Notes: a model not told the origin generated them from the letters alone. A stretch of DNA of 6,504 nucleotides from an uncultured Candidatus Competibacteraceae bacterium (GCA_937872125.1 CALMNY010000202.1:1-6504); one strand, 5' to 3'. Shown: positions 1 through 6,267, counted from the first letter of the stretch. Numbers and translations are program-made.

Positions 1-738
1 CGATTCGTCGAGAACGAAGGCGATTCGCTCATCCCAGATCAGGCCAAGCCGGGTCACCTGCTTGCCGGCGTGCAAATGGCTGCGCATTTCATCACCGGTC
101 AGGTCCTGGCCCCGGCAACGCACAATTCCGCCGGCGTCGCCGCTCTCACGCAATTCGCAGACATCGCCCAAGGTGAACCCGGCCGGCGCCCCACCCTCAG
201 CGAGCCAGGCGGTCATGATCGCCGACGGGGACCACACGACCCGGGGTGGCGCAACCGGCAGTGAATCGAGTGTCTTGCGCAACATGCTGGTGATTTCTTC
301 AACGCCCCGGGGTGCGGCGCTATCCACGACCAGCCAGCCCGCCGCTGCATCCAGATAAGCATAGCCGAGCCGGCTTCGGGTCAGGGCGCGGGGTAATAAA
401 TCTTGTACGAGCTGGTCGCGCAAGTCCTGCTTTTCGCGGCGACGCACCGGCCGCCCCTCCTGGTCCTCGATCACAGCGATGCGCTCAGCCAGCGCCTGAT
501 TGACCACCATCGCCGGCAATACCTTTTCTTCGGTTCTCAGGCACATCAACAGGCGGTTATTCACCCCATGCACCAAGTCCACCGCCTTGCGTCCCAGCGG
601 CGGCGTCCAGCCAGCGGCGCTGGGCTGATGGCTGGGACAAGGCTGAAAAGCACACTGCTCCAACCGCGCCGCCAGCGCTTCAGCCGTGAAGGGAAACGGC
701 TCAATCCATCGTAATAACGTTAAATTTTTAAACCACAT
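1..738 (-). CDS. rdgC: Recombination-associated protein RdgC (C-terminus cut by window edge)
   Basis: RdgC is a nucleoid-associated protein that forms a ring-shaped dimer around double-stranded DNA and moderates RecA-dependent recombination. Translation on the minus strand stays open from the ATG at 738-736 to position 1, giving 246 residues without a stop; the family is about 300 residues long, so roughly 55 are missing. Recognisable family blocks, in order, are MWFKNL at residues 1-6, the F-x-P-C / GW-x-PPLG region at 31-49, an EEKVLP block at 70-75, LLPRAL-x-R at 114-121, WLVVDSA near 135-141, RKTLDSLPV at 154-162 and GQDLTGDEM at 210-218, followed by AGKQVTRLGLIWDERIAFV. A GGAG stretch lies 12 bases before the start, a rather long spacing. 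The gene is transcribed away from the phasin and probably from its own promoter at 767-795. At positions where I recall the E. coli protein having Phe120 and Lys211, this one has Leu119 and Gly210. Identity is firm; the gene end cannot be seen. Confidence 0.95.
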   Translation of the reverse strand, partial: MWFKNLTLLRWIEPFPFTAEALAARLEQCAFQPCPSHQPSAAGWTPPLGRKAVDLVHGVNNRLLMCLRTEEKVLPAMVVNQALAERIAVIEDQEGRPVRRREKQDLRDQLVQDLLPRALTRSRLGYAYLDAAAGWLVVDSAAPRGVEEITSMLRKTLDSLPVAPPRVVWSPSAIMTAWLAEGGAPAGFTLGDVCELRESGDAGGIVRCRGQDLTGDEMRSHLHAGKQVTRLGLIWDERIAFVLDES

Positions 739-766
739 CGTTCTGTCCGTCTCCAAGGGGGCGGGC

Positions 767-795
767 ATTATCCGTCCTCGGGGCTGAATCGCCAA
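767..795 (-). promoter_or_regulatory. Candidate sigma70 promoter for rdgC
   Basis: On the minus strand a TTGGCG box (795-790) and a GATAAT box (772-767) are separated by exactly 17 bases. The -10 box matches the TATAAT consensus at five of six positions, and the -35 box keeps the TTG core. Transcription would begin near position 760, giving a short leader of about 22 bases before the rdgC ATG at 738. No transcript data are available, so this is a sequence-based prediction. Confidence 0.6.
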
Positions 796-860
796 GGCTC
801 TCGCGCCAAACCGGCGGATATCTCTTCAACTGAGAATACCGATACCATTCGGTTTTCATG

Positions 861-893
861 TTGCGTTGCAGCAGAATTCACGTTACGCTGCAA
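861..893 (+). promoter_or_regulatory. Candidate phasin promoter with overlapping TGC-rich inverted repeat
   Basis: A TTGCGT box (861-866) and a TACGCT box (884-889), 17 bases apart, form a weak sigma70-like promoter. It is overlapped by an inverted repeat, TTGCAGC at 866-872 and GCTGCAA at 887-893, separated by 14 bases. Phasin genes are commonly repressed by PhaR, which in studied bacteria binds TGC-rich repeats in phaP promoters. The position and base content fit such an operator, but no phaR gene is visible and the promoter boxes are poor, so the call is tentative. Confidence 0.35.
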
Positions 894-925
894 AATAACC
901 ATTCCGACGATCTGCGACAGCTTTG

Positions 926-929
926 GGAG
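926..929 (+). promoter_or_regulatory. Ribosome binding site that decides the phasin start
   Basis: GGAG at 926-929 stands nine bases before the ATG at 939, an ideal spacing. The reading frame is open further upstream to an ATG at 858, but that codon has no comparable site and the added 27 residues would translate the promoter and operator region. The start at 939 is therefore preferred. Confidence 0.75.
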
Positions 930-938
930 CCACTCAGC

Positions 939-1280
939 ATGACCCACGATGCAATGACACAACTATCCGAGCAGTACCGTGACCTGTTAGCCCCGGTCAT
1001 CAAGGCTAATAAACTGTCCGCCGCCAATCTGGAAACTCTGGTCAACTTCCAGATGAGCGCCTTGCAATCCTATGTGGACATGGCGATCAACCGGATGAAA
1101 GCGGCCGCCGACATCAGCGATCCCACCAGCCTGCAAGACTTCCTGACCGGCCAAGTCGAAACGATTGCCAGCATGCAGCGGAAGTTCGTAGAGGATGCCA
1201 AAATCCTCAGTGAGTTAGTGGCGCGCTTCAAAGCCGAATTTGACAAGCTGGCCCAGGACAGCGCGATGTTGATGAAGTAG
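939..1280 (+). CDS. Phasin family protein (Phasin_2 type)
   Basis: Phasins coat PHA granules in the cytoplasm, controlling their size and number and keeping other proteins off the hydrophobic surface. The 113-residue product has no Cys, no signal peptide and no membrane segment, and is predicted to be almost wholly amphipathic helix. Family-like landmarks are the LLAPVIKANKLSAANLETLV-type start (residues 16-35), FQMSALQSYVDMAINRMKAAADISDP (37-62), LQDFLTGQVETI (65-76) and the closing ARFKAEFDKLAQ (95-106). The size is at the short end for proteobacterial phasins, but nothing appears to be missing. It is a single-gene unit, with its own candidate promoter upstream and a strong hairpin right after the stop. 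No PHA synthase or depolymerase lies in the window. Some short phasin-like proteins occur in organisms without PHA, so granule binding is inferred from the family. Confidence 0.85.
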   Translation: MTHDAMTQLSEQYRDLLAPVIKANKLSAANLETLVNFQMSALQSYVDMAINRMKAAADISDPTSLQDFLTGQVETIASMQRKFVEDAKILSELVARFKAEFDKLAQDSAMLMK

Positions 1281-1287
1281 CACCCCC

Positions 1288-1310
1288 GCGGAACCTGCCA
1301 GAGGTTCCGC
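1288..1310 (+). terminator. Hairpin after the phasin gene, likely terminator
   Basis: GCGGAACCT (1288-1296) and AGGTTCCGC (1302-1310) form a perfect nine-base-pair stem with a five-base loop, starting seven bases after the phasin stop codon. There is no run of T after it, so it may work as a weak or factor-assisted terminator or as a 3' end that protects the mRNA from exonucleases. Confidence 0.6.
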
Positions 1311-1335
1311 GTCCTCTGCCCCTATCCAACGTCTC

Positions 1336-1344
1336 TGCTATCAT
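1336..1344 (+). promoter_or_regulatory. Candidate extended -10 promoter for mnmA-hflD
   Basis: TATCAT at 1339-1344 matches the -10 consensus at five of six positions and is preceded by TGC, the extended -10 signature. No good -35 box is present 16-18 bases upstream. It lies between the phasin hairpin and the mnmA start at 1389, leaving a leader of roughly 35-40 bases. Confidence is limited because short AT-rich boxes arise by chance. Confidence 0.4.
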
Positions 1345-1388
1345 TGCTCACTGCTTCGCTCTGAAGCGTCGCTCCCTTTTTTCCCACG

Positions 1389-2477
1389 ATGCCCAAAACC
1401 CGGATCGTCGTCGGCCTGTCCGGCGGCGTGGATTCCTCGGTCGCTGCCCTGCTGCTGGTCGAGCAGGGCTACGACGTGCATGCCGTCTTCATGAAAAACT
1501 GGGAGGACGCTCAGGACACCGGCTACTGCGCCGCCGCCGAAGATTTGGAGGATGCGCGGGCGGTGTGCGAAACGCTGGATATTCCGCTGCACCTGGTCAA
1601 TTTCACCGCCGAGTACCGCGACCGGGTATTCCGCTACTTTCTGGACGAGTACGGCGCGGGCCGGACGCCAAACCCGGACGTGCTGTGCAACACGGAAATC
1701 AAGTTCAAGGCATTCCTCGACCACGCCCGGCGGCTGGGCGCCGATTACATCGCCACCGGCCACTACGCCCGCTGCGTAGAACAACAGGGGCAGTTCCTGT
1801 TGCTCAAGGGCGGCGATCCCGGCAAGGATCAAAGTTACTTCCTGCACGGCCTCAATCAGGCGCAACTGGCCGGCGCGCGGTTCCCGGTCGGTGAGTTGCG
1901 CAAATCTCAGGTGCGAGAACGGGCCGCCGCCGCTGGTCTGGTCACCCACGACAAAAAAGACAGCACCGGCATCTGCTTTATCGGCGAGCGCCGGTTCCGC
2001 GAATTTCTGAGCCGCTATCTGCCGGCTCAGCCGGGTCCGATCCAGACGCCGGAGGGCGAAACCCTCGGCGAACACAGCGGCCTGATGTTCCACACCATCG
2101 GTCAGCGCCAGGGACTGGGCATCGGCGGTCGTCGGGAGGGGAGCGGCGAACCCTGGTACGTCGCCGGCAAGGATCTGGAGCGCAACACGCTGATCGTGGT
2201 GCAGGGTCGCGATCACCCCGCCCTACTCCACCACCGGCTGCGGGCGGCGGCGCCGCACTGGATCGCTGGCGAACCCCCCGCCATACCGCTACGCTGTCGG
2301 GCCAAAATCCGCTACCGACAGCCGGATCAGGACTGCGTGCTGGAACGGCTGGACGCCCATAGGCTGGACGTAGTCTTTGCCGAACCGCAGCGAGCCATTG
2401 CCCCGGGCCAGTCGGTGGTTTTCTACCAGGACGAAATTTGTCTGGGTGGCGGAATCATCGCCGCCGCCTACGATTGA
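1389..2477 (+). CDS. mnmA: tRNA-specific 2-thiouridylase MnmA
   Basis: MnmA (TrmU) activates the 2-position of wobble uridine 34 with ATP and replaces its oxygen with sulfur in tRNAs for Lys, Glu and Gln. The sulfur arrives in the cytoplasm from IscS through the Tus relay in E. coli. The 362-residue product is full length for the family. The N-terminal ATP-pyrophosphatase domain opens with the PP-loop [10 protein letters not shown] (residues 9-18). The catalytic cysteines are both present: Cys100 in [13 protein letters not shown] and Cys196 in [13 protein letters not shown]. The GKDQSYFL block is at 145-152 and the C-terminal beta-barrel region contains [13 protein letters not shown]. The ATG at 1389 gives the expected [13 protein letters not shown] start, but no clear Shine-Dalgarno sequence precedes it. 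hflD follows after 32 bases on the same strand, as in enterobacteria, so the two are probably cotranscribed. Confidence 0.97.
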   Translation: MPKTRIVVGLSGGVDSSVAALLLVEQGYDVHAVFMKNWEDAQDTGYCAAAEDLEDARAVCETLDIPLHLVNFTAEYRDRVFRYFLDEYGAGRTPNPDVLCNTEIKFKAFLDHARRLGADYIATGHYARCVEQQGQFLLLKGGDPGKDQSYFLHGLNQAQLAGARFPVGELRKSQVRERAAAAGLVTHDKKDSTGICFIGERRFREFLSRYLPAQPGPIQTPEGETLGEHSGLMFHTIGQRQGLGIGGRREGSGEPWYVAGKDLERNTLIVVQGRDHPALLHHRLRAAAPHWIAGEPPAIPLRCRAKIRYRQPDQDCVLERLDAHRLDVVFAEPQRAIAPGQSVVFYQDEICLGGGIIAAAYD

Positions 2478-2509
2478 AACCAATCCTCGCTACTGAATAC
2501 GCCTACCCC

Positions 2510-3127
2510 ATGCCCCAAACGGACCACGACCGCGCCATCGCCCTGGCCGGAATGATGCAAGCCATTGATCTCGTTCGTAACATTGCCCAGCGCGGCCAGA
2601 CGAACGCGGACGATACCGCTACCTGCCTGAACAGCCTGCTCCAGATTGACGCCGCCAGCAGCGCCGCCATCTACGGCGGCGTCGCCCGGTTGCGCACCGG
2701 GTTGCGCCTGCTCGAACAACAGCTCGAACAACCTCGGGATATGGAGCTAACTCGTTATGCGGTTGCGCTGCTTGGCCTGGAACGCAAGCTGGCCCGGCAC
2801 CCGGACCTGCTCGCAGCCATCCGCACCGGCATTGAAGACACGATCCGCAATCTGTCGCATTTTTCAGTCGATCACAGCAACACCATCGCCCGTCTTGCCG
2901 ACCTTTATTTGAACAGCCTGAGCACCCTGACGCCACGCATCATGGTTAACGGCGACCCCATCCACCTGAACAACCCGGATAATGCCAACCGGATTCGGGC
3001 GCTGTTGCTGGCCGGCATCCGGGCGGCGATCCTGTGGCGGCAAAGCGGCGGCGGCCGGCTGACGTTGCTGTTGCGGCGTAATCCGCTGTTGCGGGAAACC
3101 CGGCGGTTGCTGGCGAGTCTGGAGTGA
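2510..3127 (+). CDS. hflD: HflD family protein (high frequency lysogenization protein homolog)
   Basis: E. coli HflD (formerly YcfC) is a mostly helical, membrane-associated protein that binds the lambda CII activator and lowers lysogenization; its normal cell role is not well settled. The 205-residue product has the family blocks: ALAGMMQAIDLVRNIA at 11-26, LR-x-GL-x-L-x-EQQL near 61-72, ELTRY at 79-83, LERKL at 90-94, TPRIMVNGDP at 141-150 and the strongly conserved LLAGIRAAILW-x-Q-x-GGGRL at 166-184. The frame is open upstream to 2438, overlapping mnmA, but the ATG at 2510 gives the start that matches relatives. No good ribosome binding site is present, so translational coupling to mnmA is possible. 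In E. coli purB follows; here relA converges on the 3' end instead, 15 bases away. Confidence 0.92.
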   Translation: MPQTDHDRAIALAGMMQAIDLVRNIAQRGQTNADDTATCLNSLLQIDAASSAAIYGGVARLRTGLRLLEQQLEQPRDMELTRYAVALLGLERKLARHPDLLAAIRTGIEDTIRNLSHFSVDHSNTIARLADLYLNSLSTLTPRIMVNGDPIHLNNPDNANRIRALLLAGIRAAILWRQSGGGRLTLLLRRNPLLRETRRLLASLE

Positions 3128-3142
3128 GGGTGCGAGTGGCCT

Positions 3143-5293
3143 TCAATTTTTCCGGTACGCTTCCATCACATTAGGTAATTGCCCGATCTTGTCGAGCACG
3201 CGACTGAGCTGGACCACGTCGGTGATTTCCAGGGTCAGCCCCATGCGGGCGATGGAAGTTTCCTTGTCGGTCAGGGTGTTAGCCCCCAGCACGTTCACCT
3301 GATCGTTGGCCAGGATCGAGGTGATGTCGCGCAGCAGGCCGGAACGGTCGTGGGCGACGATCATCACGTCCACCGGATAGGTCGCCGGCGTCTCGCCCCA
3401 ACTCACCTCGATGATGCGCTCATGATGCTGGCTGGCCAGCGCCAGCAGATTGGCGCAATCCTGGCGGTGAATAGTCACGCCGCGCCCCAGGGTGATATAG
3501 CCGGCAATCGGCTCGAACGGCGCCGGCTGGCAGCAGTGCGCCATCTGGGTCAACAGCCGCCCCACCCCACGGATTTGCACATCGCCCTTGCCCATGCCCG
3601 GGTCGGTGGGTCGGGGCTTGCGAGCGATGGGCAAGCTATCCCCTGTCGCTGGAGCCGCCGGCAACAAATCCTGAATCCGCGCCACCACCTGCGCCATGGT
3701 CAGGACACTGTGCCCCAGTGCGGCAAACAGGTCATCCGGCTTGGCGAAGTTGAGTTTTTCCGCCACTTTCTCCAGCTTGAGATGGCGGATGCCCAGCCGC
3801 TGGAACTCCCGCTCCAGCGTGGCGCGGCCAGCGGCGATGCTCTTGTCCTGATCCTGCTGGATGAACCATTGCCGAATTTTGGCCCGCGCCCGGTTGGTCT
3901 TGACATAGCCCAGATGGGGGCTGAGCCAGTCGCGGCTGGGGTTGCCGACCTTGGCGGTCAGCACCTCGACCTGTTCGCCGTGCTTGAGTTCGTAGCTCAG
4001 CGGCACGATGCGGCCGTTAACCTTGGCACCCCGGCAGCGATGGCCAACCTCAGTGTGGACGTGGTAGGCAAAATCCAGCGGCGTTGCGCCTTGCGCCAGT
4101 TCGACGATGGCGCCCTTGGGGGTAATCGCATAAACCCGATCCTGAAAGGCCTCCGCCTTGAACCGCTCCAGTAGATCGCCTTCGTCGGCCTCATCTTCCC
4201 GGTATTCCAGCATTTGCCGCAGCCAGGCGATCTGCTGGTGAGCAGCGTCGCCCGACCCCGGGCCGCCTTCCTTGTAACGCCAGTGCGCGGCCACGCCCAG
4301 TTCGGCGTGCTGGTGCATGGCGCTGGTGCGAATCTGCACCTCCACCGCCCGGCCTTCCGGCCCGACGACCGCCGTGTGTAGCGACTGATAGCCGTTGGGC
4401 TTGGGATGGGCGATGTAGTCGTCGAATTCCCGATGGATATGGTTCCAGTGGGCATGCACCACGCCCAGCGCGGCGTAGCAGTCATTTACTGTATCCACCA
4501 ACACCCGTACCGCACGCACGTCGAAAATCCGCTCAAAAGCCAGCTTCTTGCGCTGCATCTTGCGCCAGATGCTGTAGATATGCTTGACCCGGCCCCCCAC
4601 TTCAGCGTGAATGCCGGCCTGTTGCAAATGATCACGCAACTCCTCCATGACCCGGGCAATGTAGCGTTCCCGGTCGGCGCGGCGCTCGTCCAGCGCGGCG
4701 GCAATCTGTTTGTACGTAGCCGGATCGAGAAAACGCAGCGCCAGGTCTTCCATTTCCCACTTGATCCGGCCGATGCCGAGCCGATTGGCCAGCGGCGTAA
4801 AGATGTCCAGGGTTTCCTGAGCAATGCGCCGCTGGTCTTCGACAGCCGCCCGGCTCAACTGGCGCAGCGTGTGCAACTGCATCGCCAGTTTGATCAGCAC
4901 CACCCGCACGTCCTGGGCCATCGCCAGCAGCATCTTGCGCAGGCTTTCCAACTGGCGGCCAGCGTGCTGGCCACTCTGGTGCAACTCGCCGATGGCGTCC
5001 AGCTTGGCGATGCCGTCCACCAGTTGGGCCACGCCCACCCCGAATTCGTCTCGCACCGCCACCCGCTTGAGCTGACCGGTCGCCACCGGCTCGTGCAACA
5101 GGGCGGCCGTCACGACTTCATGATCCATGCGCAGGTCGGCCAGCAGATCGGCTACTGCCAGTTCCGGCTCACCGCTCAGGGCATAGGCCCGGCGCACGAT
5201 CTCGATCTGCGCAGGCGTCCATGGGACCTGCAGGGTATTCAGCCACGTGTCAAAATCCGCGCCGGTCAGCGCAGTTTGCCTGGAAGCAACCAT
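3143..5293 (-). CDS. relA: GTP pyrophosphokinase RelA, monofunctional (p)ppGpp synthetase
   Basis: RelA senses uncharged tRNA on stalled ribosomes and transfers pyrophosphate from ATP to GTP or GDP, making (p)ppGpp for the stringent response. The 716 residues show the long RSH layout: a degenerate HD hydrolase domain (about 25-170), synthetase domain (about 220-345), TGS domain (about 383-446), a helical region, a Cys-containing domain with AHCC (585-588) and HRQDC (609-613), and a C-terminal ACT domain (about 638-713). The synthetase motif is EFDD at 289-292, followed by YIAHPKPNGYQSLHT and VEVQIRT. This acidic motif marks monofunctional RelA, whereas bifunctional SpoT/Rel enzymes have RXKD. 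In the HD domain the usual HD-x(n)-ED is replaced by HE at 67-68 with no ED partner, so hydrolysis is probably lost. The ATG at 5293-5291 is chosen because GGGGA stands six bases before it and upstream residues would only translate hairpin DNA. It converges on hflD. Confidence 0.95.
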   Translation of the reverse strand: MVASRQTALTGADFDTWLNTLQVPWTPAQIEIVRRAYALSGEPELAVADLLADLRMDHEVVTAALLHEPVATGQLKRVAVRDEFGVGVAQLVDGIAKLDAIGELHQSGQHAGRQLESLRKMLLAMAQDVRVVLIKLAMQLHTLRQLSRAAVEDQRRIAQETLDIFTPLANRLGIGRIKWEMEDLALRFLDPATYKQIAAALDERRADRERYIARVMEELRDHLQQAGIHAEVGGRVKHIYSIWRKMQRKKLAFERIFDVRAVRVLVDTVNDCYAALGVVHAHWNHIHREFDDYIAHPKPNGYQSLHTAVVGPEGRAVEVQIRTSAMHQHAELGVAAHWRYKEGGPGSGDAAHQQIAWLRQMLEYREDEADEGDLLERFKAEAFQDRVYAITPKGAIVELAQGATPLDFAYHVHTEVGHRCRGAKVNGRIVPLSYELKHGEQVEVLTAKVGNPSRDWLSPHLGYVKTNRARAKIRQWFIQQDQDKSIAAGRATLEREFQRLGIRHLKLEKVAEKLNFAKPDDLFAALGHSVLTMAQVVARIQDLLPAAPATGDSLPIARKPRPTDPGMGKGDVQIRGVGRLLTQMAHCCQPAPFEPIAGYITLGRGVTIHRQDCANLLALASQHHERIIEVSWGETPATYPVDVMIVAHDRSGLLRDITSILANDQVNVLGANTLTDKETSIARMGLTLEITDVVQLSRVLDKIGQLPNVMEAYRKN

Positions 5294-5299
5294 GAAGTA

Positions 5300-5304
5300 T
5301 CCCC
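5300..5304 (-). promoter_or_regulatory. Ribosome binding site that decides the relA start
   Basis: On the minus strand GGGGA (5304-5300) lies six bases before the ATG at 5293-5291. The relA frame remains open up to a further ATG at 5455, but those 54 extra residues are encoded by the hairpin-rich leader, are low in similarity to any RelA domain, and lack a comparable site. Confidence 0.65.
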
Positions 5305-5396
5305 GAAAAACGGTTTGGAACGGCGCAACTGCTCCGTCGCCGGACGGCGATAGGGCGGGTTGGTAAGAGACAGACGACACCGAGCAGGAACAGGAA

Positions 5397-5440
5397 CGCA
5401 GGACAGAATCCTGCGCTCCTGCGTGGGAGCTACGTCCCAA
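5397..5440. repeat. Cluster of overlapping short hairpins in the relA leader
   Basis: CGCAGGA (5397-5403) pairs with TCCTGCG (5409-5415) across a five-base loop. Directly adjoining it, GCTCC (5415-5419) can pair with GGAGC (5426-5430), and TGGGA (5424-5428) can instead pair with TCCCA (5435-5439). The two latter stems share bases, so only one can form at a time. The octamer GCGTGGGA at 5421-5428 recurs at 5488-5495 in the palindrome upstream. The stretch lies between the cytochrome stop and the relA start and has no coding function that I can support. Confidence 0.5.
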
Positions 5441-5472
5441 GGCGTCGCGGGCCACTGAAGCAGCCCAACTGG

Positions 5473-5498
5473 CGTTCCCACGCCGGAGCGTGGGAACG
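5473..5498. repeat. Perfect palindromic hairpin unit, probable dispersed repeat
   Basis: CGTTCCCACGC (5473-5483) and GCGTGGGAACG (5488-5498) are exact reverse complements separated by the four-base loop CGGA. Eleven uninterrupted, mostly GC pairs are far more than chance would give here. Palindromes with this GTTCCCACGC core are, from memory, scattered through intergenic regions of several environmental bacteria, resembling REP-type elements; only one copy is visible in this window. It begins 31 bases beyond the cytochrome stop on the minus strand, so it may also stabilise or end that transcript, although no T-run follows. Confidence 0.7.
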
Positions 5499-5529
5499 AG
5501 AACCTCCTCAAAATTTTACTGACAGCGCG

Positions 5530-5922
5530 CTAGTTGTTCTTGGCGCCCTGATCCACCCACTTGCGGATCGTAGCCAAATCGGCTTCCGGCAGCTTCACCT
5601 TGCCGTGGGGCATCTGGATGGAGGGATCAACGCCAGGCCGGCCTTCGATCAAGCGGTTCAGACTGCTGTTGAGGCTCTGACCGGGGACGATGACTGGCCC
5701 CATCTTGGTGCCCTTCATCAGTTCCTCATAGGTGCTCAGCGCCAGCCCGCTTTTCTGATAGCCCTCTTTATCAGGCGCGATATGACACTCCAGGCACTTC
5801 GCCTTCAGAATCGGAAATACGTCTTTCTGGAAGCTCACCGGCTTGTCGGAGCCGCCGCCGCAACCCGCCAGCGCCCCAAACCCTAAAAGCAACGCGGATG
5901 CAAGCAATTGACGAGAATTCAT
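5530..5922 (-). CDS. Small monohaem c-type cytochrome lipoprotein
   Basis: The 130-residue product starts with a lipoprotein signal, MNSRQLLASALLLGFGALAG, with lipobox LAGC placing the lipidated Cys at residue 21. A short Gly/Ser linker follows. The mature part has one haem c attachment motif, CLECH (43-47), within the pattern VSFQKDVFPILKAKCLECH, which resembles the N-terminal part of planctomycete-type cytochrome c domains (PSCyt1-like). A likely distal ligand is Met104 in QMPHGK. The C-terminus, LPEADLATIRKWVDQGAKNN, is typical of class I cytochrome c helices. It should be exported, haem-loaded in the periplasm and anchored to a membrane. No redox partner gene is adjacent, so its electron donor and acceptor are unknown. 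The ATG at 5922-5920 is chosen because AAGGG lies six bases upstream and the signal peptide begins there; the frame is open to 6009. relA follows on the same strand after 236 bases. Confidence 0.85.
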   Translation of the reverse strand: MNSRQLLASALLLGFGALAGCGGGSDKPVSFQKDVFPILKAKCLECHIAPDKEGYQKSGLALSTYEELMKGTKMGPVIVPGQSLNSSLNRLIEGRPGVDPSIQMPHGKVKLPEADLATIRKWVDQGAKNN

Positions 5923-5928
5923 GGATTG

Positions 5929-5933
5929 CCCTT
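5929..5933 (-). promoter_or_regulatory. Ribosome binding site that decides the cytochrome start
   Basis: AAGGG on the minus strand (5933-5929) stands six bases before the ATG at 5922-5920. The more distant in-frame start at 6009 would put 29 polar residues ahead of the lipoprotein signal peptide and can be set aside. Confidence 0.6.
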
Positions 5934-6102
5934 TGAATGAGTTGTTTTCGATAGAGGTTGGATGATACGGCGCTAATCTTATCAAACTACAGCCGCGCGG
6001 GGATGCCACGACGGCGCGAATCGCCGTTTATCCGCTCCGAGCCGATCCGCGCCCCTTGCGTTCGCTTATCCTCACGGAAAACCATCCTTTAGCGATTCGG
6101 CG

Positions 6103-6108
6103 TATACT
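6103..6108 (+). promoter_or_regulatory. Candidate -10 box for glgB
   Basis: TATACT differs from the consensus TATAAT at one position and sits in an AT-richer patch of the intergenic region. No recognisable -35 box is found 16-18 bases upstream, so the promoter would need an activator or be weak. Transcription starting near 6115 would give glgB an untranslated leader of about 160 bases. Confidence 0.4.
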
Positions 6109-6124
6109 AAACAGTCAAAATGCA

Positions 6125-6143
6125 CGGCCCCCGGTCTGGGCCG
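6125..6143 (+). other. GC-rich hairpin in the glgB leader
   Basis: CGGCCC (6125-6130) pairs with GGGCCG (6138-6143) around a seven-base loop. It would form near the 5' end of the predicted glgB transcript. There is no T-run after it, so it is not a classical terminator; a role in mRNA stability or control is possible but unproven. Confidence 0.4.
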
Positions 6144-6172
6144 CACTGGTTGTCTGATCAGAGGCACCGAGT

Positions 6173-6262
6173 TTGAAGCAAACCCAACCGACATCGCCCG
6201 TCAAGCCGTTCGTGGTCCGCAACGCCACCCGCCATCGGGCATGGCCTCAACCGTCAACATAA
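6173..6262 (+). CDS. Possible 29-residue upstream ORF in the glgB leader
   Basis: A TTG codon at 6173 is preceded by GAGG (6161-6164) at eight bases and opens a frame of 29 codons that ends with TAA at 6260-6262, 13 bases before the GTG of glgB. The peptide would be basic and rich in Pro, Thr and Arg, with no signal peptide or known motif. Its end lies just ahead of the glgB ribosome binding site, an arrangement that could couple translation of the two frames. I do not recognise it. The rare start codon and short length mean it may well be chance. Confidence 0.2.
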   Translation: MKQTQPTSPVKPFVVRNATRHRAWPQPST

Positions 6263-6263
6263 C

Positions 6264-6267
6264 AGGA
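6264..6267 (+). promoter_or_regulatory. Ribosome binding site that decides the glgB start
   Basis: AGGA at 6264-6267 is spaced eight bases from the GTG at 6276. An in-frame ATG at 6267 overlaps this site and has no spacing for its own ribosome binding, so the GTG is the better start although an automatic caller might pick the ATG. Confidence 0.6.

Noticed and set aside
62..714. Several plus-strand frames of about 60-100 codons
   Set aside because: All are antisense to rdgC, whose minus-strand translation is clearly homologous and continuous to the window edge.
1353..1382. Small hairpin GCTTC/GAAGC followed a few bases later by a six-T run just before mnmA
   Set aside because: The stem is only five base pairs and nine bases separate it from the T-run; a terminator within the mnmA leader is unlikely. 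The hairpin at 1288-1310 is a far better end for the phasin transcript.
1341..2216. A 291-codon open frame on the minus strand
   Set aside because: It lies wholly antisense to most of mnmA, whose catalytic motifs are intact. Long antisense frames are expected in GC-rich coding DNA, and the translation shows no recognisable domain.
3179..4174. A 331-codon open frame on the plus strand
   Set aside because: It is the antisense shadow of the relA C-terminal half; the His-, Gln- and Gly-rich translation reflects the reversed codons of RelA.
4406..5353. A 315-codon open frame on the plus strand
   Set aside because: It is antisense to the RelA synthetase and HD regions, has no family-like motif and no convincing ribosome binding site.
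5294..5455. A 54-residue N-terminal extension of RelA
   Set aside because: The extension is encoded by the hairpin-rich leader, resembles no RelA domain, and the internal ATG at 5293 has a well-placed GGGGA.
6011..6027. Six-base-pair hairpin ACGGCG/CGCCGT followed by TTTAT
   Set aside because: It lies between divergent genes where neither transcript needs to end, and stems of this size are common by chance in GC-rich DNA.
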